A stretch of DNA of 64,000 bases from Castor canadensis (lineage: Eukaryota; Chordata; Mammalia; Rodentia; Castoridae). The position numbers were made by a program, and so were the translations under genes. Shown here piece after piece: positions 1-10,690 of the stretch. The DNA lies in NCBI RefSeq assembly GCF_047511655.1, contig NC_133396.1, positions 130,705,490 through 130,769,489 of the forward strand, in the 5' to 3' direction. Position 1 is the first letter of the stretch, and every line of letters begins with the position of its first letter. The notes below the pieces were generated by a model that saw only the letters and a list, made by a program, of their open reading frames with translations, made no database searches and was not told the origin of the DNA.

Positions 1-890
1 CTGTCCAGTCCCTCCTCCCTGCTTCCAGCTGCTGTTTGAAACCAGAGGCTCTGAGTCTGGTGGTGGACAGGCAGTGCTGGAGCAGATGTAGGTCACTACC
101 CAGAGCCTCTCTCCCTCTGCTCCTCCCACTCACCCCGCCTCCCTCCTCTTCTAGACCAGGATTGGCAGGGCAGGGCCCCCCTTGGGCTAATGTCATAGCC
201 TTGGAGGAGGTCAGAAATGGAAGGGTCCTGTGACATCTGTCCATCCAGCTCCTCATTTTGCAGAACCTTAAACCTTTAGCCAGAGCTGCTGAGTGTAAGT
301 TTTCTCCATGATGCCTCATTTATCTGGTCCCTTTAGCAGGGGCATTTTTGTCATTCAAGCCTTAAATTTTCAACTAAGCTCATCCCTTGGGACCCTTGAC
401 ATCATAAGTCACATAGATACATAAGGCTACTGTCCTTTTGAGAATCACACTTCAAAGTGGTACCAAACAGTCAAACAAACTTTGAGAGCTCATCACAGAC
501 CCAGATACATAGAATGGTAGGATCCTGAAGGCTCTGCCTGAGAGCTGCAGGGAAGGGGAGACCCTCAGAACTGGAAATGGTGAGCTTGCTCCAGAGCGTT
601 TTTAGGGATGGAAGGGGTGGCCTGGTTAGTGGGGTTGGGACAGAATTTGCAGGGAAGATGGCTGGGGTTTTGAGGATGCATGGATGGAAGGTGGAAATTA
701 GAAATATGGTGGCCAGAACAGATCTTAAACATAGCAGAGAGTTGGCAAGGCCTATGAGATAAGGTGATAAGACCACTTGTCTATGTGGGAAGAGCTACCT
801 GCTCTCTCCTTAAGGACAGAGAACTTCTTTGTTGCCCCCATAAGCAAGGTTTGATCAAGGCTTCAGGTGGAAAGTCAGAGGGGGGGTGGG
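1..890. other. Unique intergenic sequence
   Basis: No gene, exon or recognisable repeat was seen. The short open frames on both strands have no family resemblance. Confidence 0.6.
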
Positions 891-1098
891 TGTGGAGGTT
901 CAGTCCCTGTAAAGCAGGCACTTATAGTCCCAGCTTCTCAGGAGGCTAAGGCATGGGGATTGATTGAGCCCAGGAGTTCAAGGCTAGCCTTGGCAACATA
1001 GAGAAACCTAGTCTCAAAGAAAGGGGTGGAGGGGTTAGCTCAGTGTAGAGTGCTTACTTAGCATGTATGAGGCCCTGGGTTCTATTTTTTAAAAAAGG
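891..1098 (+). repeat. Composite SINE: 7SL-derived B1 part followed by tRNA-derived part
   Basis: The first part reads tagtcccagcttctcagg ... gttcaaggctagcc ... gtctcaaag, a 7SL/B1-like monomer. The second reads ggttagctcagtgtagagtg ... gaggccctgggttct, with A- and B-box-like pol III promoter segments. It ends in a T/A-rich tail. The order B1 then tRNA-unit is the composite seen repeatedly in this window. Confidence 0.85.
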
Positions 1099-3457
1099 AT
1101 TCAGGTGAGGTAGAAGAGAAATGGGACAAATGTTTCCCTCCAGGGGAGGACACTGAATATTTCCACAGACTCATTAGCACCTTGCCAATTCTACTCACGT
1201 CTATAGGAGCTCCCTCTGCATGTACTCTGAGGAAAGACCTTGATCTCTATGCTCAAGGGTATATGCCATGCATTTGTATGTCTTCCCTGTTTTCTGAATG
1301 CCAGAGGCTGGCATCTCACTCGGTCAGTAAATAGACCCTGTTCTGGATCCTAGCTCAGACACAGGTCCTGGGAAGATAAGGGGAAGCAAAGGACGCAGCT
1401 CTCTCCTTAAAAGATTACAGATGTTGAGCTGTCCAATTACAAACTGGGATATAGGCTCCCAGGGAGAACTGGGAAGTGATGGAGCATGGAGAGCCGGGGA
1501 AGGGCTGTGCCAGCTTGAGTTTGGACAGTGGAGCTCTGAAAGCCAATGAAGAATTTTGATCCCTCCAGAAAGTGTTATTGAGGGGTGACAGGATCCAGTC
1601 TGCATTTTTTCAGGGCTCACCATGGCTGTAAGAGGGGAAGGAATTGGAGAAAGGTGGAGGTAAGAGGCAGGAGTCTGGCTCCCAGGGGGCAATCCAATAA
1701 CCCCAAGGTATTCTTGCTTATGGCAGGCTCGGAGCTATAGGGGTTCTCCTGAGCCACTGTGATTCATCATCCTGAGAGGGTAAAAAGGGAGGCTGTGAAC
1801 ATGGCACAGCATGGAGCCCTTCAGTATTTCAGGCACCTCTACTGGCCCCAGAAAGCTGGTGGCTGTTCACTGAGGCCTGGGGGCAGTCAACAGAATTATG
1901 AGTCACCCTGTCCTCTGCAGCCTGGCCTGCATTTCCCATATTTAAGAGCAGCTACAGTAGAGATGCTTCGCATTGCAACAAGATGGAGATTTTTGGTGTC
2001 CAAGAAACTGAGATGAGTCAAAGGGTTTTCATGAGCCCCTTACTCTCTTATCAAATGTAATTTCCAATACTATTTAGTTGTGCCTGGGTGTCCAGCATCT
2101 GTAGAAAGGTGAGACTCTTCATCTGTACACAAGGTCCTACCCCAGACACTCTTGATACTCCTTGTGATTGGTAGTCAGTAAGAAAGGAGCTAAAGGGCAT
2201 GTCCAGTCCTTTCTGGGAATTTCCTGGCCACCATTCAAGCCAACAGATCCAGTGTTATGACCCTTTCCTAGTGGCCTTCCCTATTGTCCAGATTTTGGCC
2301 AGTAGCAACATTTCCCTAGTACCTCTGCAGGTGGCATAGCTTTAATGCAAGATAAGCCCAAGTCCTTGCCTTCATTGATTAGGGGAATATCTATGTTAAA
2401 AGAGGTGGGGGGGGGCAGGAGATTTGTGTTTTGTCTACTCTTCCTCAGTGCCTTACAGAAAAGGCTCAGTGACTTTGAGTAGGGACATGGTTATAATCTA
2501 TTAAGGTTCTCCTATCCCCTATTTGATGTATTACATGGCACGAAGCAAGAGGCCCAGGCCCCAGAAAGAGGTCTTTCTGGGGCCTTCTTGCCCCCATGGC
2601 CATGGGATGGATGAGAGGGTCTCTGAAATCCTGGTCAACATTAGCATCCTACAGTCCTGAGACATGCTGAGTGAGTCCTATGAATTTGAGAATCAGGTTG
2701 CTCCATGTGACTCAAGAGAATTTGAATTGATTTGCTGGCTATCATTTCTTCTGGACCATGTTTAGAGAAGGCTCTGCCCATCTATCTGGGTGAGTCAGTA
2801 AAGATTCTCTCTAAGGGACAGTATCCTCTCTTAGCCCCACTGGGTTCCACATACACAAACACATTGTCCTATGGCGGTGGCTTCAGGGATCTGGGTCCAT
2901 TTCTGGGCCTGAGCTGGAGCATAGGACTCTATTCAACCACAATTTTCCCAAGAAGATGGAGCTGGGAGGTCCATGGCAGCAGAAAGCACCCTTCTCTGTA
3001 CTTCACTTCTGTTGTCCTGGGCCATTGTCAAGGCAGTCTTCATGTTTGCCTGCTCCCTAGCACCATGCACCCCGCCCATTCTCCCAGCTGCCTGCCTGTC
3101 CAGCATGCCTCCTTATCTCCAGTCCAGCACAGAGTTGGCATTAGATCATATCTTTCTCACCCCACCTACAGTGAAATAAATCCCATGAGGCCTCAAAGGA
3201 ATGGCAGCCTTAGAGACCCTAAGGGCAATTTCATGCTTGCAAAGCCATTTTCAACCACAGAGAAACTTGAGTCAGGAGTCAATCCTCTAATCTAAAAAGG
3301 CCTTGCCCAGTGGGTACAGTTGGTCCCACTCTCCAGGGGAGAAAAACTGGGGGGGTCCCCACTCCAGGCCTTAGGATGGATGAGACAACAACAAGCATTG
3401 TTTATTGATGCCATGTCCACAGAAGACCAGAGCCAGAAGGCATCTAACAACAAAATA
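1099..3457. other. Intergenic sequence, mostly unique
   Basis: No supported gene. A degraded L2-type segment is likely at about 1490-1630 (gaaagccaatgaagaatttt ... gtgacaggatcc pattern). A G9 run sits near 2407. The longest open frame (2732-3295, 187 codons) has no recognisable domain. Confidence 0.5.
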
Positions 3458-3700
3458 GTAACAGTACTTGACCTTCATAGAGCTCTTGCTGCATGCCAGA
3501 CATTCTTCTAAGTCTTTAGATATATTAACTTATTTAATCCCTCACAACAAATCCTTAAGGTAGACTCAATTACTAACTCTACTTTTATAGAAGAAACCGA
3601 GACACAGAGAGATTATGTAACTTGCCCAAAGTTATCCTGCTAGTGCGTGACAGAACCAGGGTGTGGACCAAAGCACTCCAGTGCCATGTTTGCAATCTTA
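3458..3700 (+). repeat. MIR SINE
   Basis: It follows the MIR consensus: ttgctgcatgccagacattcttc, ttatttaatccctcacaac, then acacagagagattatgtaacttgcc and a tail with gtgacagaaccagg. It is ancient and diverged. Confidence 0.85.
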
Positions 3701-3994
3701 ATGCCTAGTGTTCTGTGGATCTAATAAAACTCCCTCCTTTTCCAAGATGGGCATTGGGGTCTGGTAGGGAGCAGAGACCTGCAGAAGGCACACAGTAGAG
3801 GAGAGAGCCAGATTCACCTCTCTGGTAGAGGAGAAGTACCAAATGCCACATCATTCCAAAAAGCAGTTCCCTCAAGGTCTCCATCAGAGGGGGAGGAGGT
3901 GAATAATCCACGCCTGCTACACAAGGCCCCAGCCACTCTGCTTGCTCAGGTTCCGTTTTTGTGTAGTTGGTCATTTTACAGAGACACTTGTCCA

Positions 3995-4225
3995 TTCTTG
4001 TATAATCACAGCAAATCACAACACTTCCTAGGTCCCCAGCCACTGTGTATGGGTTATTTCATCGAGCCCACATATTACCCTGTGAAGTACAAACTTAGTA
4101 TCTCCAATTTACAGACAAGGAAGAGGAGACTAAGTGGGATTAAATCATACCCCCACTGTTACCCCGATTGCAAATGACTAAGTAAGGATGTGAACCAGGC
4201 AGTGTGATTCCCCTATGCTTGTGCC
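3995..4225 (+). repeat. Degenerate MIR SINE
   Basis: Weaker MIR resemblance: atttcatcgagcccacatattacc, then tccaatttacagacaaggaagagg, a MIR-style 'lower half', and gatgtgaaccaggcagtgtg. Confidence 0.55.
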
Positions 4226-4304
4226 ACCTGGCCCTGGCATTCAGAGTCTTACAAAAATAAGTGTAGGCTATCATTTTGCAGCCTTGATGGCTGGAATTTT
4301 TGGC

Positions 4305-4326
4305 AAAAAAAAAAAAAAAAAAAAAA
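4305..4326 (+). repeat. Poly(A) run, 22 nt
   Basis: An uninterrupted A tract in unique sequence. The preceding bases do not resemble a recognised retroposon, so it may be a lone mononucleotide repeat or the tail of an unrecognised insert. Confidence 0.8.
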
Positions 4327-5427
4327 TACCAGCAGTTGAGAGGGACTCAGCCCACTTGCAATTCTACAGACTTTTGGTATTACTTTTTTTAAGAAGAAAA
4401 CCAGAGATAAAAAATGGACAATATGTTTTAAATATTGACACCTAACCACACAAAATGCATTGTAATATAATCATGCTATTTGTGAATCACTACAGGATTT
4501 ATGAAGTGGTTAATTCTTGGTCCCATGAAGAATTTAGATGTGTTACTTGTACGCAGCTCCTTGCATGGGCAGGAGAGCTCAGAAAAAAGATTCCACTCTA
4601 CACCCAGCCCTGATGCAGTGTCATGACGGAATGGACACTGTGCAGGTTTTTAGTATAGTCTGAATATCTTCTTCTTTCACTGTCATCAGCATTTTTCTGT
4701 GACAGGTGTGAATGACTCATTGAGAGATGAAGTTGGGGGGAGGGCCTTGCCTCAGGGAGGAGCCAGAAGGGGTGGAAAGTCTCCAGGGGTTCTGAGGAGG
4801 TGTTCCTCACCAGTCCAGGCCCACAGCCTCAGCACAGTGGCCCCACTTTACAAGGTATGGCGTGCAGAAAGGAGAAGCAAGTGATTGGGAAGAAGAAGCC
4901 CTCTTACCTGTCTCTCCCCAGGACTGTGATAAGGATGAGCTAGAGTCCACCCTATGCCACGTGACCCTGACACCCGTGCTCCTGTTGCTTCTCCTGGTGG
5001 TTCAGGCCTCCTAGAAAGAGACTTTGTGCTACAAGAAGACAGAGTGGGGTCTGCCTGGAGAGAATCCTCACCCAGCTCTCAGTTAAATCACTCTCTAAGC
5101 AACTCCAAGAACCCAAGGCTGGAAGTCACTTTCTCAGGTTGAGAAACTGAGTTCTGAAGGAGCTGGGGATGTTAGTAAATAGCAGTAAGGCCATCTGGAG
5201 AGACGTGGAGAACCTGAAGGGCATCCTAAGGCCAATTGGGGCCAGAAAGCCAGGAGCCCCGAGTTCTGGAACGGCCCCTGGAGCCCCGCAGAGCAGCCTG
5301 ACTCAGACAACTTAGATTAGAAACAGGCTCCATCAGAGCTGGTGTGGAGTGGAATCTTTCTTTTAATGCTTTCCTGCCTGTGCAAGGCGCCTGCACACAA
5401 GTAACACGTCTAAATTCCTTTTTTTTT
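4327..5427. other. Unique intergenic sequence
   Basis: No gene or repeat recognised. Confidence 0.5.
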
Positions 5428-5500
5428 TTAATTTGGTCATTCTGCAAATTACTTTATTTCTTTTTTTAAAATTTTTATTGTTTTATTATTCATATGTGCA
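5428..5500 (-). mobile_element. L1 3'-end fragment (tail only)
   Basis: T-rich tract followed by tattattcatatgtgcata, the same terminal sequence as in the two longer L1 copies at 14.2 and 23.5 kb. Only the extreme 3' end is recognised. Confidence 0.6.
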
Positions 5501-6984
5501 TACTTATGGCATCCACAGCCTTTCCACTAACCAACACCCTCCCTGTGTGACCTCCTGGGGCTTGTCCTTTCCAACTCAGCAGGCTGGCCTCTGTCCCCCA
5601 CTTCATACTCCCTCCCACTGAAATGCCCTCCTGTGATCCCCATATTAAGTGGCATTTCCATGTGACTGCATTAATTCACCGCTTTCACATCACAGGACTG
5701 TCCTGGAGGCACGCTCTGTCTCCCTCTGAGTCCTGGGAATTATCCAAGAGCCCTAGCATAGCTGTCCTTCCCTGACACCTTTTCGCAGCTTATCGTACAC
5801 CAGGGCAGGACTCTGCTCATTGGCACCTTCATTTCATAACAGTCCCAGAGGAGGGGAGAGGATCAGAAGCTGTATCTACCCTTTCCCCTTCCTACCCTGC
5901 AACCAGGAACTCCTGTTAAGCGAAAGAGGTCCTGGCTGCACATTTAGCAAGCCCCACAAAGAAGTCTCAGCAGATAAAATTCCTTGCTGTCAAGAAACAG
6001 TCCTTCACCAACAGGCCTACTTACTTTGTGGGCTACACCTAGAAGGACTGTAAAGTGCTGCTTGCACTTTGAAGTGGAGTTTGGTATTTATTTTAGACTA
6101 TCTGAGGAGCCAAGGAAGGAGTTCAGGCAGGGAAATTTAAACAAAGGTTTTCAGAAAAAGCCTCTCAGTATTGCATATTGGTTAGACTGGAGGAGAAACT
6201 AATCTGAAGGCAGGACCTGTCTCCCTTTATCAGCCTGGCACTCCTAAAGATAGGAGCTGTGTCTCCCACATCAGACTGGAGGGTCTTCCAAGGCTTTCCA
6301 CCCCTGTGCTTACACCTGGATATACATCCAGGGAAAGCATGGTACTGATGGATGACTGACTTGAGGTGGAAATTGAGGCCTAGATGGACAAGACTTGTCC
6401 CTGGGAGCCCTTGCTCCAGCTAGCCAGCTGAAACCAGGATCCTCTGGATGAGACCCTGTGACTCAATCCCCCTGCCTCCAGCATGGCTCCTTCCTTGGGA
6501 TCAGCTATCCTCCCTCTGGCACCAACTTCCTAAATTCCCAGCACCCTAGCCACATGCAGCTGCTGGTAAAGACCAGGCTGAAACCCCATCCCTGACCAGT
6601 GGCTTGGCTCTGGAGTACTGGGCCAGTGCATAGCACCACAGACAGGGCTGGGCTGAGGACAGGGCAGGAAGCTGGCTAGGGCTCACTGGCCCTTTAAGGC
6701 CTTCAGAAGTTTCACCATGGGGAGGCAAATCCTCTGCCTAAGAAATCCTAGGACAGGATCCTCCTCAGAGGACTGGGGAGAAGATAGCTCCAACCCTCAG
6801 GAAGCCCCTCCTCTAATAGGGGGGACACAGCCCCTAATCTCCATGTGTGATGGTGTAAGCAGAGCCCAGTCAGACAGCTGCCTGGCTGAGGAGACACAAT
6901 CCCCACTATCAAGTCACCAGCAAACAGAATCTGTTATTGCTGTGGTTGCATCTGACAGCCACTCCATAACAAGCAGAGATGGAA
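5501..6984. other. Unique intergenic sequence
   Basis: No gene or repeat recognised. The open frames are short and unlike any family. Confidence 0.5.
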
Positions 6985-7330
6985 ACTAGCATGCGTTAAG
7001 CATCTCCAGCGGTGCTGTGCAAGGCGCTTGGTATTGTGATCACCTGTGATCATCTCCTGTAATTATGCTGTTTCTGCTGGGGATCCTAGGGAGATATCTG
7101 TGCTCACCTTTGCCTCTGCCTCGCTGATTCATTTTCACATTGGTTCCACGTGATCTTTGACTATCCGATGCAAAGTTACTGTGCTTCTTGCCATTGAAAT
7201 TATCTTATGGCCACTGAAACTACCTTATCATGAGGGCATGTATTTGTTGACTGGCTCTCTCCCACGTTAGAGTACAAGCCCATGAGACAGGGGCTTGGTT
7301 TGTTCACTGAGTTGAGGATCTTCCTTGCCA
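6985..7330 (+). repeat. MIR fragment and L2 3'-end fragment
   Basis: At about 6985-7070, gcatgcgttaagcatctcc and gtgctgtgcaaggcgcttgg resemble the MIR head. At about 7245-7330, gagtacaagcccatgagaca and ggggcttggtttgttcactg match the L2 3' end. Both are weak, ancient copies. Confidence 0.5.
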
Positions 7331-8329
7331 TTCATTTGTTGAAAGAATAGGGCCTGAAAGAATCTACACATAGCATATCTGACTGATTTGGGGGGAAAGA
7401 AGAACAGTATCTCCACCACCTCTGCTTGATTTTGTGTCTGGAGACATTTGAAGAATTGTCTATAACTATGGTGTCCAAAAGACATGGGCAATGGTGCCTA
7501 TCGTGACTTTGTGTAATGAAACTGCAAGATGGAGAAGGGAGGAGTTCCTCTCAAAAGGGAATGATGAGATGCTTGGGGAGGACTAGAATCACTGGGAATT
7601 GCACAGTCCGATCAGAAGCTAAATTGTTAGAAATGTGTTTGATCATAGCCTCAATGTTAGGTGTTGAGGGTGAGGACATAGGACTAATAGAACAGCTATT
7701 TCCTGCTTCAGCCCCAAAGACAGCATTACTAAGTGGCTTGCCAAAGCCATCTCCTCCTCATTCCTCAATAGAGATGAGAATTGGGTAACAATTGAAGGTT
7801 CCAAGGAAGCCTCAGTGGATACTCAAACCAATCTGTCCAAATGATTATGTTCAGAAAGATCAATGGGGCTCAACTATCCAATCAGAATTTGAGATACAAA
7901 GTGCATAAACTCTATCAAATATTTAAATAGTCCCAAACACAAATACTAGAGTAGCAAAAAGAAATAACCCTTGAGTCCTGGAAGAACATTAGTCACCATA
8001 AAGTAAAAATGAGAAATTGGGGTGTGTTGGTGATGCACAGGTATTTGGCTCTCTCCACGGTGGAAAATCTGGCCCTGTAAGGTCTTCTTGTTTGAAATTC
8101 TCATCTTTTCTTTCACCCCCCCCAAATGTCTTCAACATAATTGATAACTACTCATTAATTTTCCAAGCATAGCTCCAAATTCATATGGGTTTCTTTTCTA
8201 AACTTAAATCCAATACTCTGGAAGATTTGTGCTCCTGTCAAAGAGTCTAGTATATGATGGTGAGGTCAGATAGACATCAAAACTCTTAGCAGGTCAGTAA
8301 TTAAGTGGCAGTGCCACACTGGACTTTTG
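7331..8329. other. Unique intergenic sequence
   Basis: No gene or repeat recognised. AT-rich between 7.8 and 8.25 kb. Confidence 0.5.
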
Positions 8330-8430
8330 CAGGCATGGTACCTTCTCCCCACACCAGCCTGTGAGGTGGGAGTCCTACTCACATTTTGCAGAGAGGGAAG
8401 CCAAGACAATAGAGGGGAAGTGAGTGTAGA
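8330..8430 (+). repeat. MIR fragment
   Basis: gaggtgggagtcctactcac followed by attttgcagagagggaagcc follows the MIR 'bring-to-ttttacagatgaggaa' segment. Confidence 0.5.
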
Positions 8431-8569
8431 TGACAGAGTGAGTTCTGACTGATGTGGTCAGGCAGACACTTCTCTCAAAATTCAATCTCCTCCATTGGTG
8501 TGAGTCATATGCAGGCCTGTGTGCCTATAAGCCTGATCAGTTCCCCTATAGAACCTCCTCCTAGACAGC

Positions 8570-8690
8570 CAGAAAAGACAGAAGAAAAAGAAGGGAATGG
8601 GGGAGGAAGGAAGAGAGGGAGGGAGGGAGAGCGCAAGCTAAAAACAAAACAACAACAACAAAAAAACAGAAAGAAAAAGAGAATTCCACC
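8570..8690 (+). repeat. Purine-rich low-complexity tract
   Basis: About 120 bp almost purely A/G, with agaaaaagaaggg, gagggagggaggg and an A-rich aacaacaac part. It could form triplex DNA. Translations of it are low-complexity and not genes. Confidence 0.75.
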
Positions 8691-9454
8691 ATCAGAGGAG
8701 TACTACTAGTACCAGTCACAGGGAAAGGGGACAAGCCCTTTGGTTTGGTTTGTTCCATGACTCCCTTTGATGCTGTTCTGTCCAAATGCCCAACCTGCAT
8801 CAACAAGTGATTTCAGGTACCCACAGTGTTCTCGGCTTCCTTAGGTCCCTGCTTCCCTTTTCCTAACTCCCCTGCCTTCCCTGCAATTCATTCTGGAAAA
8901 GTCCCTAGATTGTCCCTGGGCTAACTTAGAGCATGTCTCAGGTCAGCCTAGGTCGTTAGCTGCTTGCTCCTGAGAGATTGACAGAAGTCGGCTGGATCTC
9001 ATTAATGCCCATGGCGGAAAAGGGCTTTGCTCCTGGTGACTGATTTGTGCCCCTGGAGGAACTCAATCAGGAACCACTTGACAATATACCAGCCTAGTGG
9101 CTTCACAGAACTGAGAACCTAAAGATCTGAGGTACATTCTTGGTCTAGCCTTGTGTCCCTTCTGGACACAAGGTGTTCATCTCCCATCCAGGAAAATGCT
9201 CCCCCGGGTCCCTCACCCCCATTTCTTCTTGTTGGACAGGTGTGCTCTGATTTACATGGTACTCTGAGCCTCACAGTTCTCTCCCCAGTTTGTCTTGTCT
9301 GATGGCATTTCCTCTGTTCCCTCTTGGTGGATCCACTGATGATAGGAGAAAGGCTTTCACTGACTTCTCCTTGCACTAGCTTTCAGGGTCTTACTGCAGG
9401 AGGTAGGAATGGGCTTCTCTGAGAGTTACTCTCGGCTTTAATTACAAAATTGTG
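8691..9454. other. Unique intergenic sequence
   Basis: No gene or repeat recognised. Confidence 0.5.
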
Positions 9455-9564
9455 GAGATGAAAAAACTGTAATCCAGTACTTGGGAGGCTAAGGCTGGAG
9501 GACTGAAAGTTCAAGGTCAGCCTGGGTTATATAAGAAGACCTATTTCAATAAACAAAACAAAAA
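9455..9564 (+). repeat. B1-like SINE
   Basis: tgtaatccagtacttgggag, gaaagttcaaggtcagcctg and an A-rich end (aaacaaaacaaaaag) form a 5'-truncated 7SL-derived SINE. Confidence 0.8.
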
Positions 9565-9604
9565 GACATACATTCTGTAAGACATACATTCCTTACATAC
9601 TGGG

Positions 9605-9804
9605 TAGCATGAAGATTTATTTACATTTTAGTTTAGTTTAGGTTTTTTTTGAGACAAGATCTCACTATGTAGTCCCAGGATGGCCTCAAACTCACTATGT
9701 GGCCCAGGCTGACCTCAAACTCAAGATCCTTTTGCCTCAATCTCCCAAGGGCTGGGATTACAGGTGTGTATCATCCTGCCTAGTTTAGCATGAAAATTTA
9801 TTTA
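9605..9804 (-). repeat. B1 SINE with internal ~29-bp duplication and target-site duplication
   Basis: The body (about 9624-9785) is a reversed B1: gagacaagatctcactatg ... gctgggattacaggtgtg. Two tandem near-identical units (9661-9690 and 9691-9719; ctcactatgt...cctcaaa) are the B1 internal duplication. Flanks TAGCATGAAGATTTATTTA (9605-9623) and TAGCATGAAAATTTATTTA (9786-9804) are an 18/19 target-site duplication. Confidence 0.9.
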
Positions 9805-10224
9805 TTTATTTTTTTTAGCAATGAGTTCTGGTTTTACTTTTGATAAGCTTCAGTTGACCAAAGGCCTGGGGGAGAATGGTGCAAAGAATGGAAACTGAAG
9901 ATGATGCTCTAACAGTGTTTATCCTGGAGGATTCAGAGTAGTTGCCTTTCTACTTTCCCCAGAGCTCTTATAGAGAGTGCAAGATTCTATTCTAAAGCAT
10001 GAAAATTTAAAGGAAGAGAAATTTTCACTTCCCACCTGGCTTTCTGAGATCAATTTAAACCAACCTAGAGCTAAAGAGGACCAAAACCTCGAGCTAAATG
10101 GAAATGAGAATGTCAGGGGGACTCAGTATGGTGGAAATGCCTTGAGCTGTCAACAATATTATTTCCTGATCTACTCCAGGGGACACTGAGGATCTGCTAG
10201 AAGTGGTTGGGAATCTACCTCAGG

Positions 10225-10345
10225 ATTTATCATTGTGCAGACCTGGGCTCAAGTCTGGGCTCTAACATGTCCTAGTGAGGTGACTTAAACTCACTGATAT
10301 GGGACGATAATGTTATCTATGGAAGGGCCATGGACTTTTGAGCCA
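10225..10345 (-). repeat. MIR fragment
   Basis: gggctcaagtctgggctcta and gaggtgacttaaactcactg follow the reverse MIR consensus, in degraded form. Confidence 0.5.
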
Positions 10346-10439
10346 GACATACCCAGGGTTTATTGCCTGGAGTGGACAGAGCAGAGGGGGAGGGGGAGCA
10401 GATCTTATGGGAGAGACAAGTGGACAGCAGTTCTATGAG

Positions 10440-10690
10440 GTCAGAAGGCCATGGTGTGACTTTGGCTTTCACTCTAAGTAATTTGGAAAGCCATTGCAGT
10501 GTTTGAGCAAAGAGATCACAAGAGCTGACTCATGGCTAAAGGAGTGCTCTCTAGCTACTAGAGTAGAGATGAACTGAAGGGAAGTAAGGGTGGAAGGAGA
10601 GAGACCAGACATGCAGATCCTGCAGTAAACTAGGTGAACAAGGATGAGATCTGGGACCACAGTGTAGCTGTGGAGATGGCAAACAGGTCA
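10440..10690 (+). repeat. Ancient L2-type interspersed repeat
   Basis: gtaatttggaaagccattgc, agagatcacaag and gcagatcctgcagtaa resemble an old mammalian repeat that I associate with L2. The family name is uncertain. A possible L2 3' end (ctctatggagcaaggtgaat) follows at about 10,765. Confidence 0.45.

Noticed and set aside
2732..3295. 187-codon open frame on the + strand
   Set aside because: No domain, no promoter, no splice context, and nearby frames are equally open. Likely chance.
8452..8806. Lysine/arginine-rich and phenylalanine/valine-rich frames at the purine tract
   Set aside because: Translations of a low-complexity purine-rich repeat, not genes.
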